In this document: in pieces, positions 1 through 12,184 of the stretch
How positions within the stretch are numbered: position 1 is the first letter of the stretch
Layout of the letters: every line of letters begins with the position of its first letter
Assembly: GCA_021495925.1 (NCBI GenBank)
Contig: JAKEKT010000108.1
Span: 50,968 to 114,967 of the forward strand
DNA from: Diplodia intermedia
Lineage: Eukaryota > Ascomycota > Dothideomycetes > Botryosphaeriales > Botryosphaeriaceae
Length of the DNA: 64,000 nucleotides
Direction: 5' to 3'
Notes under the pieces: generated by a model
What the model was told of the DNA's origin: nothing
The model's input: only the letters and a program-made list of their open reading frames with translations
Database searches by the model: none
Translations under genes and position numbers: made by a program

Positions 1-181
1 AAATTGATAATCCCTCAATGCCATAACGCAAGTTCAGGGCAGTCATCCAGAGGTCCATCGTATGGGACCCCAAAAAAGACAGAAGACCAAGACGAAGAAC
101 AGCGAATGCGGTGTCGCACACGTCGCGCACTGTGCGCCAGAATTGGTCGGGGGACAAGAGCCATTTCTCATCTGCTGCAAG

Positions 182-921
182 TCAGCAAACGTCCAACGAA
201 CGTCCAAATAATGTTTCATAATCCACACAACAAGGAGAAATTGGAAGATTGACGGTGTCTGGGGAGAGTATACCTGTGTCAGCCATGAGTGTCAGAGGAG
301 ACAGAATCGACTCGAGCTTCTCAAAGAGCTTCAGTCCGACCCCCTCATCAAACTCTTTCTCGCACTCTTCACCAAGGAAGGAAATTTCCTCGATGTCTTT
401 GGTACTGATATCAACGCTTAAGACAACACCGACTCGAGTTGGATCAGCAACTAAAACGGAAAACGACTCTGAGTAGAATCCTCCTCGTTCCAAAATACGG
501 ATAGCGGCAAGAAGCGACTCTGATCCCATCCAAAGATGCTCTGGAGTAGTATTCGAAAAGATCATTGGGCCTGTTCCACTTTCAAACAGTGTCCCACTCT
601 TCTCAAGACATAAACACTCCATTACTTCGCTCAAAAGGTCATTTCGCGACTGGTGAGTATCCAAGGAGGCCATGAAGTTTTCAAGAAGTTGGTCGTCATT
701 TCCTTCAAAGATAGCCGACTCAACGGTGTTCTTTCTTTGTTCTCCCATTTTGCCTGCAAGATTTGAACCCGCAATACCTCGGCGTTCGGTACCACGTTGC
801 GTGCTCCGGCCGTATGCTGCGCCATGATTGACATTTGATGGTTCAAGCACTTCTCGTTCGCCGTACCCCGTCCGTTCAGTTGTTGAAGGAATATAGTCCG
901 ACTGGATCCTGGACGATGGAG
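182..921 (-). CDS. Hypothetical protein, 5' end uncertain
   Basis: I do not recognise this protein. A frame open from about 921 down to the TGA at 182-184 encodes an acidic polypeptide of roughly 245 residues. There is no transmembrane segment or clear catalytic motif, and the C-terminal half is rich in Leu/Ile and Glu (for example EISFLGEECEKEFDEGVG). No ATG begins this frame upstream of the conserved-looking part. A CATTAG acceptor at 922-927 suggests an earlier exon. The frame from 1206 begins with a hydrophobic stretch (MGLKHSFVFLLPSFLHH) and could supply it through a GTAACC donor near 981, but the phase does not match without another intron. Composition looks coding. The exon structure, and whether the gene is intact, cannot be settled from the sequence. 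Confidence 0.35.
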
Positions 922-1206
922 CTAATGAAATGAATGGTCAACCATACAAGAGGTATCTTTAAAGTGGTTGAGTAGGGTTACCATTTGAGCTCTCTGGAGC
1001 GAAAGGTTGCGTTTTGCAATAACGACATCGAGAGGAGCCGCAACTCGGGCAACTCGGGTAGATGTCGCCCAAAAGAGGACCAAATGCACATAAGCAGCAG
1101 AACCAAACCTCGTATGCTTGCTCCATACCGCCGCTCTAGTGATAGGTAAGAGGAGATGATGTAGGAAACTCGGCAGGAGGAAAACAAAAGAGTGTTTCAG
1201 ACCCAT

Positions 1207-1707
1207 TTGAGCTTTTCAGACGACATGTATCATTCAATGATAGCCACGGTCCCCCGTCGATATCCACTTTTTCGTGCATTTATCGCTGACCAGCATTGAG
1301 TACTATTCCATTTGTTGCTGACTGCAGCTGACTTGCCCAATCAGAAAATGCGAAAGTGATGGATGATCAGGCTGAATGTGCTGCTTAGGCTATCATTGGA
1401 AAGAAAGCCCATGTACATGCATCGTGGCAGTGCTTCACAAGCATTCCCTCAGTGGGCCACGTTGCGCTACATGACGTTATCGCTTTATTGGCACGCTGAC
1501 CGGAATGCAGTTCACAAGGCTGAGATGGCGCGTGTATTGCGTCATAGGAACCTTTTGGTAAGCGGGCTTGCGAAACTAAAAGCCCTCCTCTGAAATGTTG
1601 CAGCGGATACTTGTTGCGCATATCAGCAAGTGTTAAGTTTCAAGCTACTGTCTATCAATACTTAACATCTAATCACTCTACAGTATATTCATCACAACCA
1701 CGGCCAT
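1207..1707. other. Intergenic, no gene seen
   Basis: About 500 bases between the 3' end of the ABC transporter and the possible start of the gene to its left. Only short, compositionally random frames are present. It should hold the transporter's 3' untranslated region on the minus strand. Confidence 0.5.
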
Positions 1708-4700
1708 CTACTTCCGCCTCCACAAACCCCTCAGTCCCTTCTCCCTCAACCACGGCACCACAAACACAAGCACAATATTACTTACACAAAATACCGCAAA
1801 GATGCCCAAGTCCCTCCACCTCCTCTCCCACCAAAAGTCCAACGATGCCGCATACTCATCTCCAGTCGCATACCCACAATACTCACAATCCGCCTCCGCC
1901 TCGGGGTTCACCAAATACCCCGAGCTCCTCTCCAAATACGCCTCCATATACGCCCCACACGACTTCCCCGGCGGAGGATCAAACCTGGTCAAATCCCCCT
2001 CCGCGCACCTCACCTCGACGCCGTGCAGCACATTCGCCGCACTCCCACTAACCAAATACCTCAACGGATCCGCCCAAAACATCCACGGGCGATAGAACGC
2101 ATTCATCAACGCATGCGGCATCGCGGCCCCGGTGAACGCAGTGAAGACAACCCACAACAGCGAATTCGCATAGCCGGCCAAGCGCTCCGTCGGAAAAACC
2201 GCCGCGACGCACTGGGCAAAGCCCGTGCCGAAGACTCCATACAGCAAAAACATAAGGTACTCATACCCCGTCTGCGTCGGCGTCGCGGGGTACCCGAGCG
2301 TCCAGTAGACGCAGCAGAACACGACCGAGAGGCTGAAGCACTGCCACGGCAGCTCGACGAGCACGAGCGAAGCCACGAGGGCGTTGCGGTGGTAGATGCC
2401 GTTCTTCTCGCGCGCGCGGTACAGCGCGAAGGCGGCGAACCACGACGCTTGGATGTCGGGCATGATGGACGGGACGATCCACGAGAAGATGAGGAAGAAG
2501 AGGACGCGGTTTTGCGTGCCTTGCAGCGACGGGGATGGCTTGTAGAAGCTGAAGCTGATGAAGAGCTCGCAGAAGATGCATTTGAAGAGCTTGCTGAGGT
2601 TGTACGGCCCGTCGCGCCACACGGAGGTCCAGTGGCGGCGCGTGACTTTGAGGATTTGGGCGGAGAGGGGGAGGGCGAAGGCGCGGTGGGTGGAGGCGTT
2701 GGTGGTGGGGGTGTTGGCGTCTTCGTCTGGTCTTTGCGATGTGCGCTTCAGGTCGGCGATCTTGGTCTGGACGAATGTGGCTTCCGGTGACTCGGCCCAG
2801 GTGCGGGCCCAGTCTTTGGCTGGGTCTTGGGTGGACGTCGCCGTGTTGAGGATGAACTCGGCCGGGTTCTCGTTTTCTCCCATGACGGCGCCGTGGCGGG
2901 CGAAGTAGTCGACTACGCTTCGGCAGTCGTGGCCCGTCTCGCCAAAGTACAGTGTCTTGCCGCCTGGCGCCAGCAGGAGAACATGGTCGAACATGTCAAA
3001 GAGGATTCCAGATGGCTGGTGGATCGTGCAAAGCACGGGGATGCCTTGCGCGGCAATCTTCTGGAGGAACCGGACAATCGAGAAGGCAGCTTGCGAATCC
3101 AAGCCGGAAGTCGGCTGAGAGGGAGTGTCAGCACATTATCAACACAACAGTACTCGCGTCCCTACTCACCTCATCCAGGAACAACAGCGCAGAAGGCCTC
3201 GCTGCCAACTCCACCCCAATCGTCACTCTTTTCCTCTCTTCCACCCCCAGCCCCGCCACACCAGGCTTCCCAATAATCGCATCAGCAATCGGCGCCAGCT
3301 CAAGCAGCTCGATGATATTCTCCACGTACGCCAGCTTCTCCTTCTCAGGCACCTCGGCCGGCTGCCTCATGACGGCAGAGAACTGCAGCGCCTCGCGCAC
3401 CGTGGCGTTCGGCTCGTGCACGTCCTGCTGCATGCAGAAGCCGCACGCGCGACCAAAATCCCCCGTCAGCGGCCGGCCGTTCAGCAGCACCTCACCGCCG
3501 ACGGTGCCATCCGCCTTGCGCTGCGCGAGTGTGTCGAGGAGCGTCGTCTTGCCCGCGCCGGATGCCCCCATGAGGGCGGTGAGTTGGCCGGGCTGGACGA
3601 AGCCGCTGACACCTTTGAGGAGGGCCTTTTCCTTACCATTGGCGGCGACGGTGTATGTGACTTTGTCGAAGGTGAAGGTGGCTGCGGAGGTCGTGGAGGC
3701 GGCCAAGTCTTCGGCCTGCTGCTCGCCGTCGCTGCTGCTCTCGTCTTTTTCGCACTCAGAGTCCTGGTGGTCCGACATGGAGGGAGACGCCCCAAGTCGC
3801 GGACTCGGTCGTGGTGCTGTACCGGCTTTTTTCTCCACGTCGAAGCCCGCATCACCATCGTCCCGCTCCTCCATCTGCCTCCCATCCTCTACATTCCTCG
3901 TCCCCGCCCCCCTCTTAAACGCCACACCCCCCTCTCCCCCCGCCAACCTCACCGTCACCGCCAGCCCAACCATAGCCAGAACGACATACACCGCCCACAT
4001 AGCCAGCACGACCCCAAAATTCCGCCACAAATGCTTCTTCTCATACCCATAATACGCCCGCAGATACTCCTCCCCACCCACCACCGACTCCCCCTTCGCC
4101 ACCCCGGGCAGCGGACACCCCTGCCACGCCCCGCCGCCGCCATACCCCTCCCCACTCGGCACCATCTGCCCCTCCGCACACCCCAACGCGATGCGCCCAA
4201 ACTCATTCGCCAGCAGCGCCTCCAACGCCCACGGGCTCGGCGACACGCGGCGCAGCCACCTGCCCCAGCGCAGCGCCTCCGGGAGCGGCGGCGCGTAGCC
4301 GCTGTACAGCAGGGCGACGGGCAGGGCCGCGCCGGCCGCCAGCAAGGCGCTGCTCTCGCCGGGGGCCCATGCGCCGAGTGCGCGGAACAGGGCGAGGGCG
4401 GCGGCGTAGAAGGCGGCGAGGATGGCGTAGAAGGTGAAGAAGGCGCCGGCGGATGCGTCGAGGCCCAGGAGGAAGTAGTAGGGGAGCGCGAACGCCAGGA
4501 CTTCGGTCAATGCGAAGGGGGTGTCGCCGAGGGTTTGCCCGAGGACGAGGGCGGGTGGGGAGAGGATGCCGAGGCGGGATTGCTTGGAGAGGATGGCGCG
4601 CGCGGTGACGGTGGCGGTGACGTGGGGGAGCGCGGCGAGGAAGAAGTAGATGAGGCTGAAGAAGATGCCGCCGCCCTTCATGAAGGAGCCTGTGCTGGTT

Positions 4701-6143
4701 TTGGGCGCCATGTAGAAGGCGGAGCCGTTGACGAGGGCGGCGGTCGTGGCCATGGCGAGGGCGGTGAAGTGCGAGCGCCGGTCGTTCCAGGTGAGGTGGA
4801 AGTGCCGCCGGGTCACGGCGAGGGTTTGGTGGTAGAGGTTGGCGGTTTGGCGGGCGTGCGGGATGGCGCCGCGCGTGAGGAGGCGGGCGTGTTCGGTTAT
4901 GAAGGCTTTGGTGTGGGTGGGGTCGGATGAGATGGTGGTGTTGTACTGGGCGATGTCTGCCATCAGGCGCTGGTAGTGCTCGGACTTTTTGAAAGCGTCG
5001 GCCATGGCGTCGGGGTCCAGTGGGACGGAGCCGCGGTGGTCATCGCGCACCACACGCTCGACCGGAGACGTCACGGCGGTCAGGAACTCGGCTGTCGTCT
5101 GCCTGCTGTGGCAGAAGAAACCGAGATGCACAAAGTACGCCTTTGCCTCCTCGGCCCGCCCACAGAAGATCATCCGCCCCTCGTAGAGCACCATGACGCG
5201 GTCAAAGCACTCCGCGTACATGCTCTCCGACGCCTGGTACAGCGTCGCCACGTTCGCCATGCCCGTCGCCCTCGACAGCTCCTTCAGCATGCGCAGGAAC
5301 TTCAGCGCCGTCGAGCTGTCCAGCCCGCGGATCGGATTGTCCCAGCACGCCACGGCCGGATTCGACGTCAAGCTTTCGGCCAGCGATACCCGCCTTCTCT
5401 CTCCGCCCGAGACGCCGCGGACGTACGAGTCGCCCACGACGGTGTCGGCCGTGTGTCCGATGCCCAGCGAATGCAGCAGCGTGCCGGCCATGTCCTCGAC
5501 GAAGTCCCCCTGCTTCCCGGCGTCATCCGTCTCCCGGTGCTTGCGCCCGCGCAGGTGCAGCCCGAACCGCGCCGTGTGCCCGACGGACAGGTTGGCGTAG
5601 TGCAGATCGTCCTCGCCGCAGTACACGACCTCGGCGCCGTACTTTCGCGCCATGACGTCCGCGTCAATGCTGGCATACCGCACTTCGCCCTCGACTGCCG
5701 CGAAGGGCTCGCGGTTGTTGCCCAGCACCTGTAGTGCTGTCGAGCAGCCGGCCCCTGGCCGCCCCAGCACGAGAAGTGTCTCACCGGGGAAGACGACGCC
5801 GGAGACGTCGCGGAGGATGCGCCGGGTGGGTCGCTTGCGGTTGGCGGCGAGGCGGTGGAAGAGCGTGAGGGGTGCTTGGATCGTGCGGTAGAGGATCTCC
5901 GGGAGATCGAGGACTGTGGTGCGGGCGGAGGCGGAGCCGTGGACGGTGATGTTTTGGAAGGTAACGCCGAGGGCGCGGCCGTTGCGGCGGTAGATTGGGA
6001 GGGGGGTGGGCTGGTCGCCATGCTCGGCACCCTGGGATGGTCAGATTATGTGAAAGTAGGGCGGAATCGAGGAGGAAGGGTAAGTGTGTAGCCAAAATAA
6101 ACATCCGCACGTAAAGGGAAATACACACCTTCTCGGAAGCCAT
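1708..6143 (-). CDS. PDR-type (ABCG) full-size ABC multidrug transporter
   Basis: Plasma-membrane ATP-driven efflux pump of the fungal pleiotropic drug resistance group, arranged NBD1-TMD1-NBD2-TMD2. The inferred protein is 1427 aa, usual for the family but with a short N-terminus. NBD1 has the degenerate Walker A GRPGAGCST (about residue 95), signature VSGGERRRVS (about 212) and CWDNPIRGLDSST. NBD2 has canonical GASGAGKTT (about 826), the degenerate signature GVEERKRVTIG and LLFLDE-PTSGLDSQ. This canonical/degenerate asymmetry is the PDR hallmark. There are three exons: a 15-nt coding exon (6129-6143, MASEK), intron 6032-6128, exon 3170-6031, intron 3115-3169 and exon 1708-3114. All junctions are GT-AG and in phase, and the second intron falls between LLFLDE and PTSGLDSQ. 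Hydrophobic segments follow each NBD, with Cys-containing loops before the last helix as in PDR pumps. The substrate cannot be told from sequence. The family call is firm; the tiny first exon is inferred. Confidence 0.93.
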
Positions 6144-7300
6144 TATAGAGAAATGTAGCGCTGAAATAGGCTCTCGTACCTTTGCAGTCAAGGCGCCGCA
6201 CTTTCTGTGCTGAACATCCCAACCGATCGAAAAGATATTTAAAAGATTGCTCTGCGGCAGCACGAAAGGGGGATGCCAGTCAATTTGTCATCCCGCTCGA
6301 GCACGTACGTCGCTATCGGTGGCTTGTCAAGAAACTGTCTGTCTCGCATGCGAAAACGACATCATGAAGGGCCATCTCGGGCCGATGATGAGTCTCAATT
6401 GAGGAGGCGGAATTTCAATTCCTCTCAAAATTGACGCAGATACTCCACAGACGGCGAGGCGAAGCCAATGAGTTGACGCCGTACAACTTTCGCCCGTGCC
6501 TTTGTGCAGCTGATTGGTAATCGCTAACTTATCTTCAAATGAGTGCTCGGTGCTGGGTTTTGACCAGTTCGGTCCGAGGCAAAACAAAACGTCTTTTTGG
6601 TTGGTCAATCGCTGCCGATCGCTGTGCTGACTGAGGCGACAAGGCTCATCCGGCCCGAACGAGCCAATCAAACACAGCGCTGTAGACCGACACCCTGCTG
6701 CTCGTTGAAGGTTTGCTGAAGCACGACTTGCGGTGACGGAGGAGCACCAAGACTGACATCCCATAGTTATTGAATTAGACTAGCCTATTGCTATCTGACT
6801 TCTGCTATTGTCTTAACACCGTAGTGAATCGAATCTATGAAGTCATTTTGTCCGCGCTATCCAAAGGAACACGCGCACTTGGCCCTCATAGGCGAGATCG
6901 GGGATCCTTAGCCTTCACAATGTTCATTCGAAAGGCGATTGGCTTACTCCAAAATATTACTCGCCAAAACAGGAATCTGCAGTCGTGCCTTTTCAGAACG
7001 TCATGCGGAAGCCTGGCTCTTACATATGCACGTAAGCGCCTGTATGCAAGGCTGGCGAGGCAAATGGCCAATCAGCAAGGCATAACAGCGGCAAGCTGAC
7101 AGCATGCTCATAGGTCGGACACGTCACGGATTCATTATTTGATATATGTTGCTGCCGCTAACAAAATAAAATGTCAACCCGGCTTTCGCTCCCAGTCATC
7201 CACCGACCCAGCCTTGCCCAACTTCGCATCGAAGGAACCCTTCACCACGCAGTATCACCATTTTAGTCGCTGAGGACATCCCTAAAAGCCTGTTCTATCC
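6144..7300. other. Divergent intergenic region, no gene seen
   Basis: About 1.15 kb between the divergently transcribed ABC transporter and the HET-domain gene, so it should hold both promoters. Frames of up to 145 codons occur but look non-coding, with no recognisable motif. A GATATTTAAAAG stretch near 6233-6244 is a possible TATA-like element for the transporter. Confidence 0.45.
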
Positions 7301-9826
7301 ATGGGAAATTCTCCCAGTGACCCCAAATGCGAGCATTGCGGCACGTTGAAACGGCGAAGCCGCAGACTTCGACACGGCAACTCTGGCTTTGACAACGACA
7401 AAGATCACGACAGATTTAGGGAGTCATTCGATGAATTCCGGTTTCGACTATTTTACGGATTCAGCGATCGATGGGATCCCTGCGTTCCTTGCTGCGAAGA
7501 AGCAGAAGACATGTGCGGTCTATGCAGGCATAATCGCATAGGACGTATAGTTCGTCATATGTCCTACCCGCCGTCCGAGATCAAGATTGAGATGGGTCCA
7601 GTTTCCGACATACAGGCACGCCGAGCTTGCAAAGTCTGCCGAATCGTCAGTCAAGCCGTCGAACGAGACGGTACTATCTCTGGAAAGGACCAAATTCTGC
7701 TCGGAATTCATCAATCTTGGCCGAGATGGCAGGACCGCCCCCGCCTCGCCAGGGATAGGGAGACATATCTGAGCATATCGCTAGCTGGTCGAAGCTCTAG
7801 TGAGGGCCCATTGGCCACGCTTTATCGACTCAGACCCCAGTATAATTTTGTAACTGGGGAAAAAATCTCAAAAGGCTTGGGAGAAGCCTACGTGGACTGG
7901 GGTCAAATCAAGGGCTGGTTGAATGCATGCGATGACTGCAACGAGCGCGGATCCAATCCATGGTTGACACCGGACAACAATTGTTACGCGGGAAGTCTTG
8001 ATCACCCTCCGAGCGGCTTCAGACTTATTGACGTCAACGCTCTGTGTGTCATTCAAGCACCTTCACCATGTGAATACATTGCGTTGAGCTATGTATGGGG
8101 TTCACCAGACCACGTTTGTGATTGGGTTCAAGCGGCAACAAAAAGGAGCTGTTGGAATATGAGCGTTCGCAGCAGTAGATAGCTTAGTCATCGAGGAGCA
8201 GGGTATATAAGCGACCCCCGGGGTAGCCCCCTATCGCTCCTCATGCCTCACCTCCAACAGGTGTATGAATACATTCTCATTCATTCAAATCCCAACAGGA
8301 GCACACTTGAGACGGTTGGCAGCTTGTCAAGAGAGAGAGTACCACCCACGATTGGAGACGCCATCCAAGTTTGTTGTCGACTTGGTATCGCATATCTGTG
8401 GATTGACAGGTATTGCATTATCCAAGACGACGAGAGTATGAAGGAAGCCCAAATCAACGCTATGGATCAAATTTATAGCCATGCCATCCTCACTCTGGTA
8501 GCTATAGAAGGAGAAGACCCCAGTTATAGTCTTCCTAGAGTTTCTGAACCGGTGGGATGGGGTTCAATGCTTTGCCTCAAGGTTGCTGATCTGCAAATGG
8601 TTGAGGACGCGCGACCTTTCTCGAAAGTTTTGGAGGAATCGAAATGGGCCAAACGAGGATGGACATTCCAGGAAGCCATCCTGTCGAAACGCCTCCTATT
8701 CTTCACGAATTATGGGGTAGTGTACGAGTGTCGCCATGGGCGCCACGAATGCGAGTACGATCTCGAAACGCAGGAGTCTGGGATACCAAGACTACTTGGC
8801 CGCGAAGGGTATAACTACTTTTCAGCGATCTCTGAATTCTCCGAACGCAAGTTGAGCGACAATAAGGACACCGTACGAGCTATAACGGGCGTACTCAACA
8901 GTTTCCATGGGGAAAGGCATCTATTCGGTTTACCCCTCGACATCTTCGATAACGCAATTCAATGGATCACTGCTCATGACTAACATCAACAAGATACGCG
9001 TTTTGCGCGGGATCAGTTGCCGTCCTGGAGCTGGTCATCTTCGTCGGCAAAAGTAATACACCATGTTACCAGCTTCATCAGGAAAACACTTCTCGCAACC
9101 TTTGCAACTGTTACTGAAGGGTCAAACGGAGATAGAGAGGCCCAAATCATCGCTCCCCGTCGCGACGCAGAATTCGAGGCTTCCTTGGAAAGCGATCCCT
9201 TTTGGCGCGAAATAATAATCTGGGCCTGGAAAAGCGGTTTCTTCAAGCATGCGCCCCGATATCCCAAAAACTACACCAAATACTGTTACTCCAAACAACG
9301 GGGCTCGTTCAAAGAGCTTTGGAGTAAAATGCGCGGTCTTGTCCCGGACCACGGCTTCTCTCCTGTTGTCAACGAGTTTGCCGACACAATTCAGACAGCA
9401 AGCCTTCCAGGCCGCATATCGATCTTCACGCAATGCGCGCACATGAACTTGAGCTTCACTGAGCACAGATCTGGACAAAAGACTATGTTCCGGCTGATGA
9501 GCTCAGACAAGTTGAAGGCCGTGGGGTTACTCTCTCTTGATCACATGGCAGACAAAGAACTCCTTCAGTGCTTGGGTGGTCTGCGGCCCTTGGAGTTTCT
9601 TGGAATATCACTGAGCGATCGGCTGACATTTTGCTTACTAGATGAATTCAGAGGGATTGAGATTGGGGACGAGTTCGATCGTGGGCCCTTATGCCCTGCA
9701 GTAACTGCCCTGCTGACGGCAAAGACTACTGAGCCAAACCTAAGCCGCAGGATTGGGATTGCAGAGATACTGTTTCATGATTGGATCGCATCTCCGCGGG
9801 AGTTCCGTACAACTGTTTTAGAGTGA
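7301..9826 (+). CDS. HET-domain (heterokaryon incompatibility) protein, possibly disrupted
   Basis: The three conserved HET blocks are present: YIALSYVWG (about 8070-8100), LGIAYLWIDRYCIIQDD (about 8380-8430) and WAKRGWTFQEAILSKRLLFF (about 8640-8705). The later LPSWSW motif is at about 9017. HET domains trigger non-self recognition and cell death after hyphal fusion. The N-terminus carries Cys pairs (CEHCG, CVPCC, CGLCRHN, CKVC) that look like metal ligands. The first exon is in phase 0 with the second if an intron spans 8114-8260 (weak GTTTGT donor, CTCCAACAG acceptor). The frame then meets TAA at 8981-8983, although the same frame resumes straight into the conserved LPSWSW block and runs to 9826. 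Either this is a nonsense mutation, or a 66-nt intron (8928-8993) with a CTAAC branch site removes it together with the family-typical FGLPLDIFD segment. Family certain; integrity uncertain. Confidence 0.8.
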
Positions 9827-10015
9827 TTTCCAGGTGTTTTTGAAGAAGAGTGGCCTGTTTATTTCCCTCCTATTTTCCCGTCCCTGCAGCAATCTCCTTC
9901 GAACATTCACTACATAGAGAACTTGAACAGATATTGTATAGTCTTCTTACCCACTCTGAACCATTGCTCGAACCACAACGACGTTAAGCAAACAAACCTT
10001 ACCAAGATAGTAAGA

Positions 10016-12184
10016 TTACATCAGGCTATCAGGGATATCCAAGATCCCCGAGCCAGATGGAGGCCACTGCGATATATACTGCGTGTTGCTCGACGTTGCC
10101 GCCGCCACACTCGCCTCAGCATCCCTCGGCGACTGAACCAACGTGGCTGAATAATCGGGTGTTTGTTGCAGAGTAGGCATCACCGAGTCCGGCAACATGG
10201 ATGGAAAGCCAGTGAACGGCTCCGCAAAAACGTTGCTACACGTCACCCGTTAGCCAAAGACATGAAGCACTTGAAATTCTTAACTTACCTCAACCATGGG
10301 AACGCTCCGGTCAAGTCTCTCTCCAAGCTGACTTCCTCGCCCCCAGAAGCCAATGCATCTTTGGCGAACTTCATGATGTCAAGACTGAGCTCTTTGCTGT
10401 TGTTGGGCCCAACGTGCTGCATCGTGCCCAAAGTATGAATAGCGCTCTCCACAACTTCAAAGGTGGCTCTCGCGTAAGACGGCGTCGTTCCAGGATCCAG
10501 CACATCGTAAAGCAAAGTGATAGAAGCAACAAGCAGGAAGAAAGCCACACTGCCATCCGACTTGAGGTTCGGCGCCCTATTGCAACACGCATCATTGGCG
10601 ATCTGGATGATCGCCTTCGCCGACGTCACAGACGCAGCAACGGACGCATTAATATCCAACAAGCTCCCCGCCGTCGTCTGCGCCTCGAACCTCGACGCGA
10701 AGAACGTCGCATACGTCAGCGCGGGGCGGTGGACCAAGATGTGCATGAGGTGATACCACATGCCCAAGAAGGTGCGCTGGATCTCCTGCCACACGGCGCC
10801 GACGGGCAGCGTGGCGTCGAAGAACTGGAGATAGGGCGGAACCGAGTGCGCCAGGGACTCCAGGGCATCGGCGCAGTCGCGCGCGACCTGGTGGACGGCG
10901 AGCAGGTCGGAGGCGCGCCGCACGCCGCTCTTGGGCGAGTAGATGCCGCCGGCGATGACGTTGGCGATGCGGCCCAGGTCCGCGGACGCGCGGACGGCGG
11001 CGAACGTGGCGCAGGCCCCCTTGGCGTCGGCGACGCCCGGCTCGTCGATGATGTCGTCGGGGTAGCTGGCGTCGATCTGGTCGTCGTGGAAGCTGGAGGG
11101 CCGCCCGGTGAAGAGGGAGACGATGCGCTCGAGGCCGTAGATCGTCCAGAAGGTGGCCCGCAGGCGGTGCTGGCTGTAGCTGTTGCCGCGGACGACTTCG
11201 CATTTGTGCATGCCCAGTGCCAGCGCGCTCCGGGCGGCGAAGCCGAGGTAGAGGTAGCCGTCGTTTTGCTTCATTAGCTGGAATGCGTACATTGCCTGGC
11301 CGTCGGTCAGTACTTTCTCGGTCATGGAAGGGTGCGACGCTTACTTTCAAAACCATGAAGTGGATCGCCTTCAGCGTTGGGCCGAGCATGAACGTTGACG
11401 ATGTGTCTGCTTTCTCGGCAAAATATGCCGCCCAGTTTTCGAGTCGGCTGGCATCGGACTTGCCTTTTACGGAAGAAGCCCTCGCTCCAATAGCGAGAAC
11501 CAAAAAAACCAACTCTTTTCCTTTTAGTGGTTTCCTGTCGATACCTGGAGGACTCCAGAACTTGGACCATGTGTCGTCGATCTCGGATTTGAGCAGTACG
11601 GGGGCCTGGGGGTGAACAGTTCTGAAGTACTCGGCGATGAACAGGTCACCCATCTCCTTCTGGATATGTACTTCGGCCAGTGCGTCATTGAGGGAACCAT
11701 GTGGATTTCGGAAGTCAAACATGAAGTGGTGCAGCCTCCACTTCCGGACTCCTTTGGGCATGCCGACATGGCCAATGCGGTCGATATGCTGATATATCCT
11801 GTCCAAGAAGCAGAAGTGGGACGCAGGGCCGTAGAACTGGAAAGACCCGGACTCAGGGTCATGGACTCCGATGCCGGTCCTGATCTCTTGCTGCCGCTTG
11901 TGCTCGGCCGGGTCAAGCAGGGGATCATGCGGGGTTGCCGCAGGGGATTCGGACGTCACCGGGGTCAGGAGAGGGGGAGCGGGGGCAATGCGTGGAGGAT
12001 CTACGAGGACGGAGGCCTTCCGCTTCCTCCGTGTTGGCTCCGTAGGAGCATATTCGCAGTTTTGCTGTGCCCGAGCGCAGGCGTCGCATGGCTGGTCTCC
12101 GCTGCACTTGACTTTGCGGGCGTGACAAATTTTGCACGCTCGGGAGGCCCTTGCAGTTGCGCGCTCGGCATCGGTGGGTGGCAT
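10016..12184 (-). CDS. Zn2Cys6 transcription factor with Fungal_trans domain
   Basis: Nuclear regulator of 688 aa. The N-terminal zinc cluster is CKICHARKVKCSGDQPCDAC plus a sixth Cys nine residues later (about residues 17-44), followed by a basic TRRKRK stretch. The central region is the fungal-specific regulatory domain, with the characteristic YLGFAARSALALGMHK and the LRATFWTIYGLERIVSLFTGRPSS block. I chose the ATG at 12184 because the zinc cluster follows within 20 residues; the frame is open further upstream without conserved sequence. There are three exons, 12184-11345, 11295-10289 and 10235-10016. Introns 11296-11344 (GTAAGC...CGGCCAG) and 10236-10288 (GTAAGT...GTGTAG) keep phase and join YLYLG- and PWLSNVF-type sequence. 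Target genes are unknown. It lies 3' to 3' with the HET gene, and nothing ties it to a particular neighbour. Confidence 0.92.

Noticed and set aside
763..782. B-box-like GGGTTCAAATC on the minus strand
   Set aside because: Only a wobble-rich T-arm is possible and no acceptor or D-arm is found; it lies in a coding-like frame.
3125..4930. Long plus-strand frame (about 600 codons) opposite the ABC transporter
   Set aside because: It is antisense to a frame with full PDR motifs and has the Arg/His/Gly-rich composition of a GC-driven shadow.
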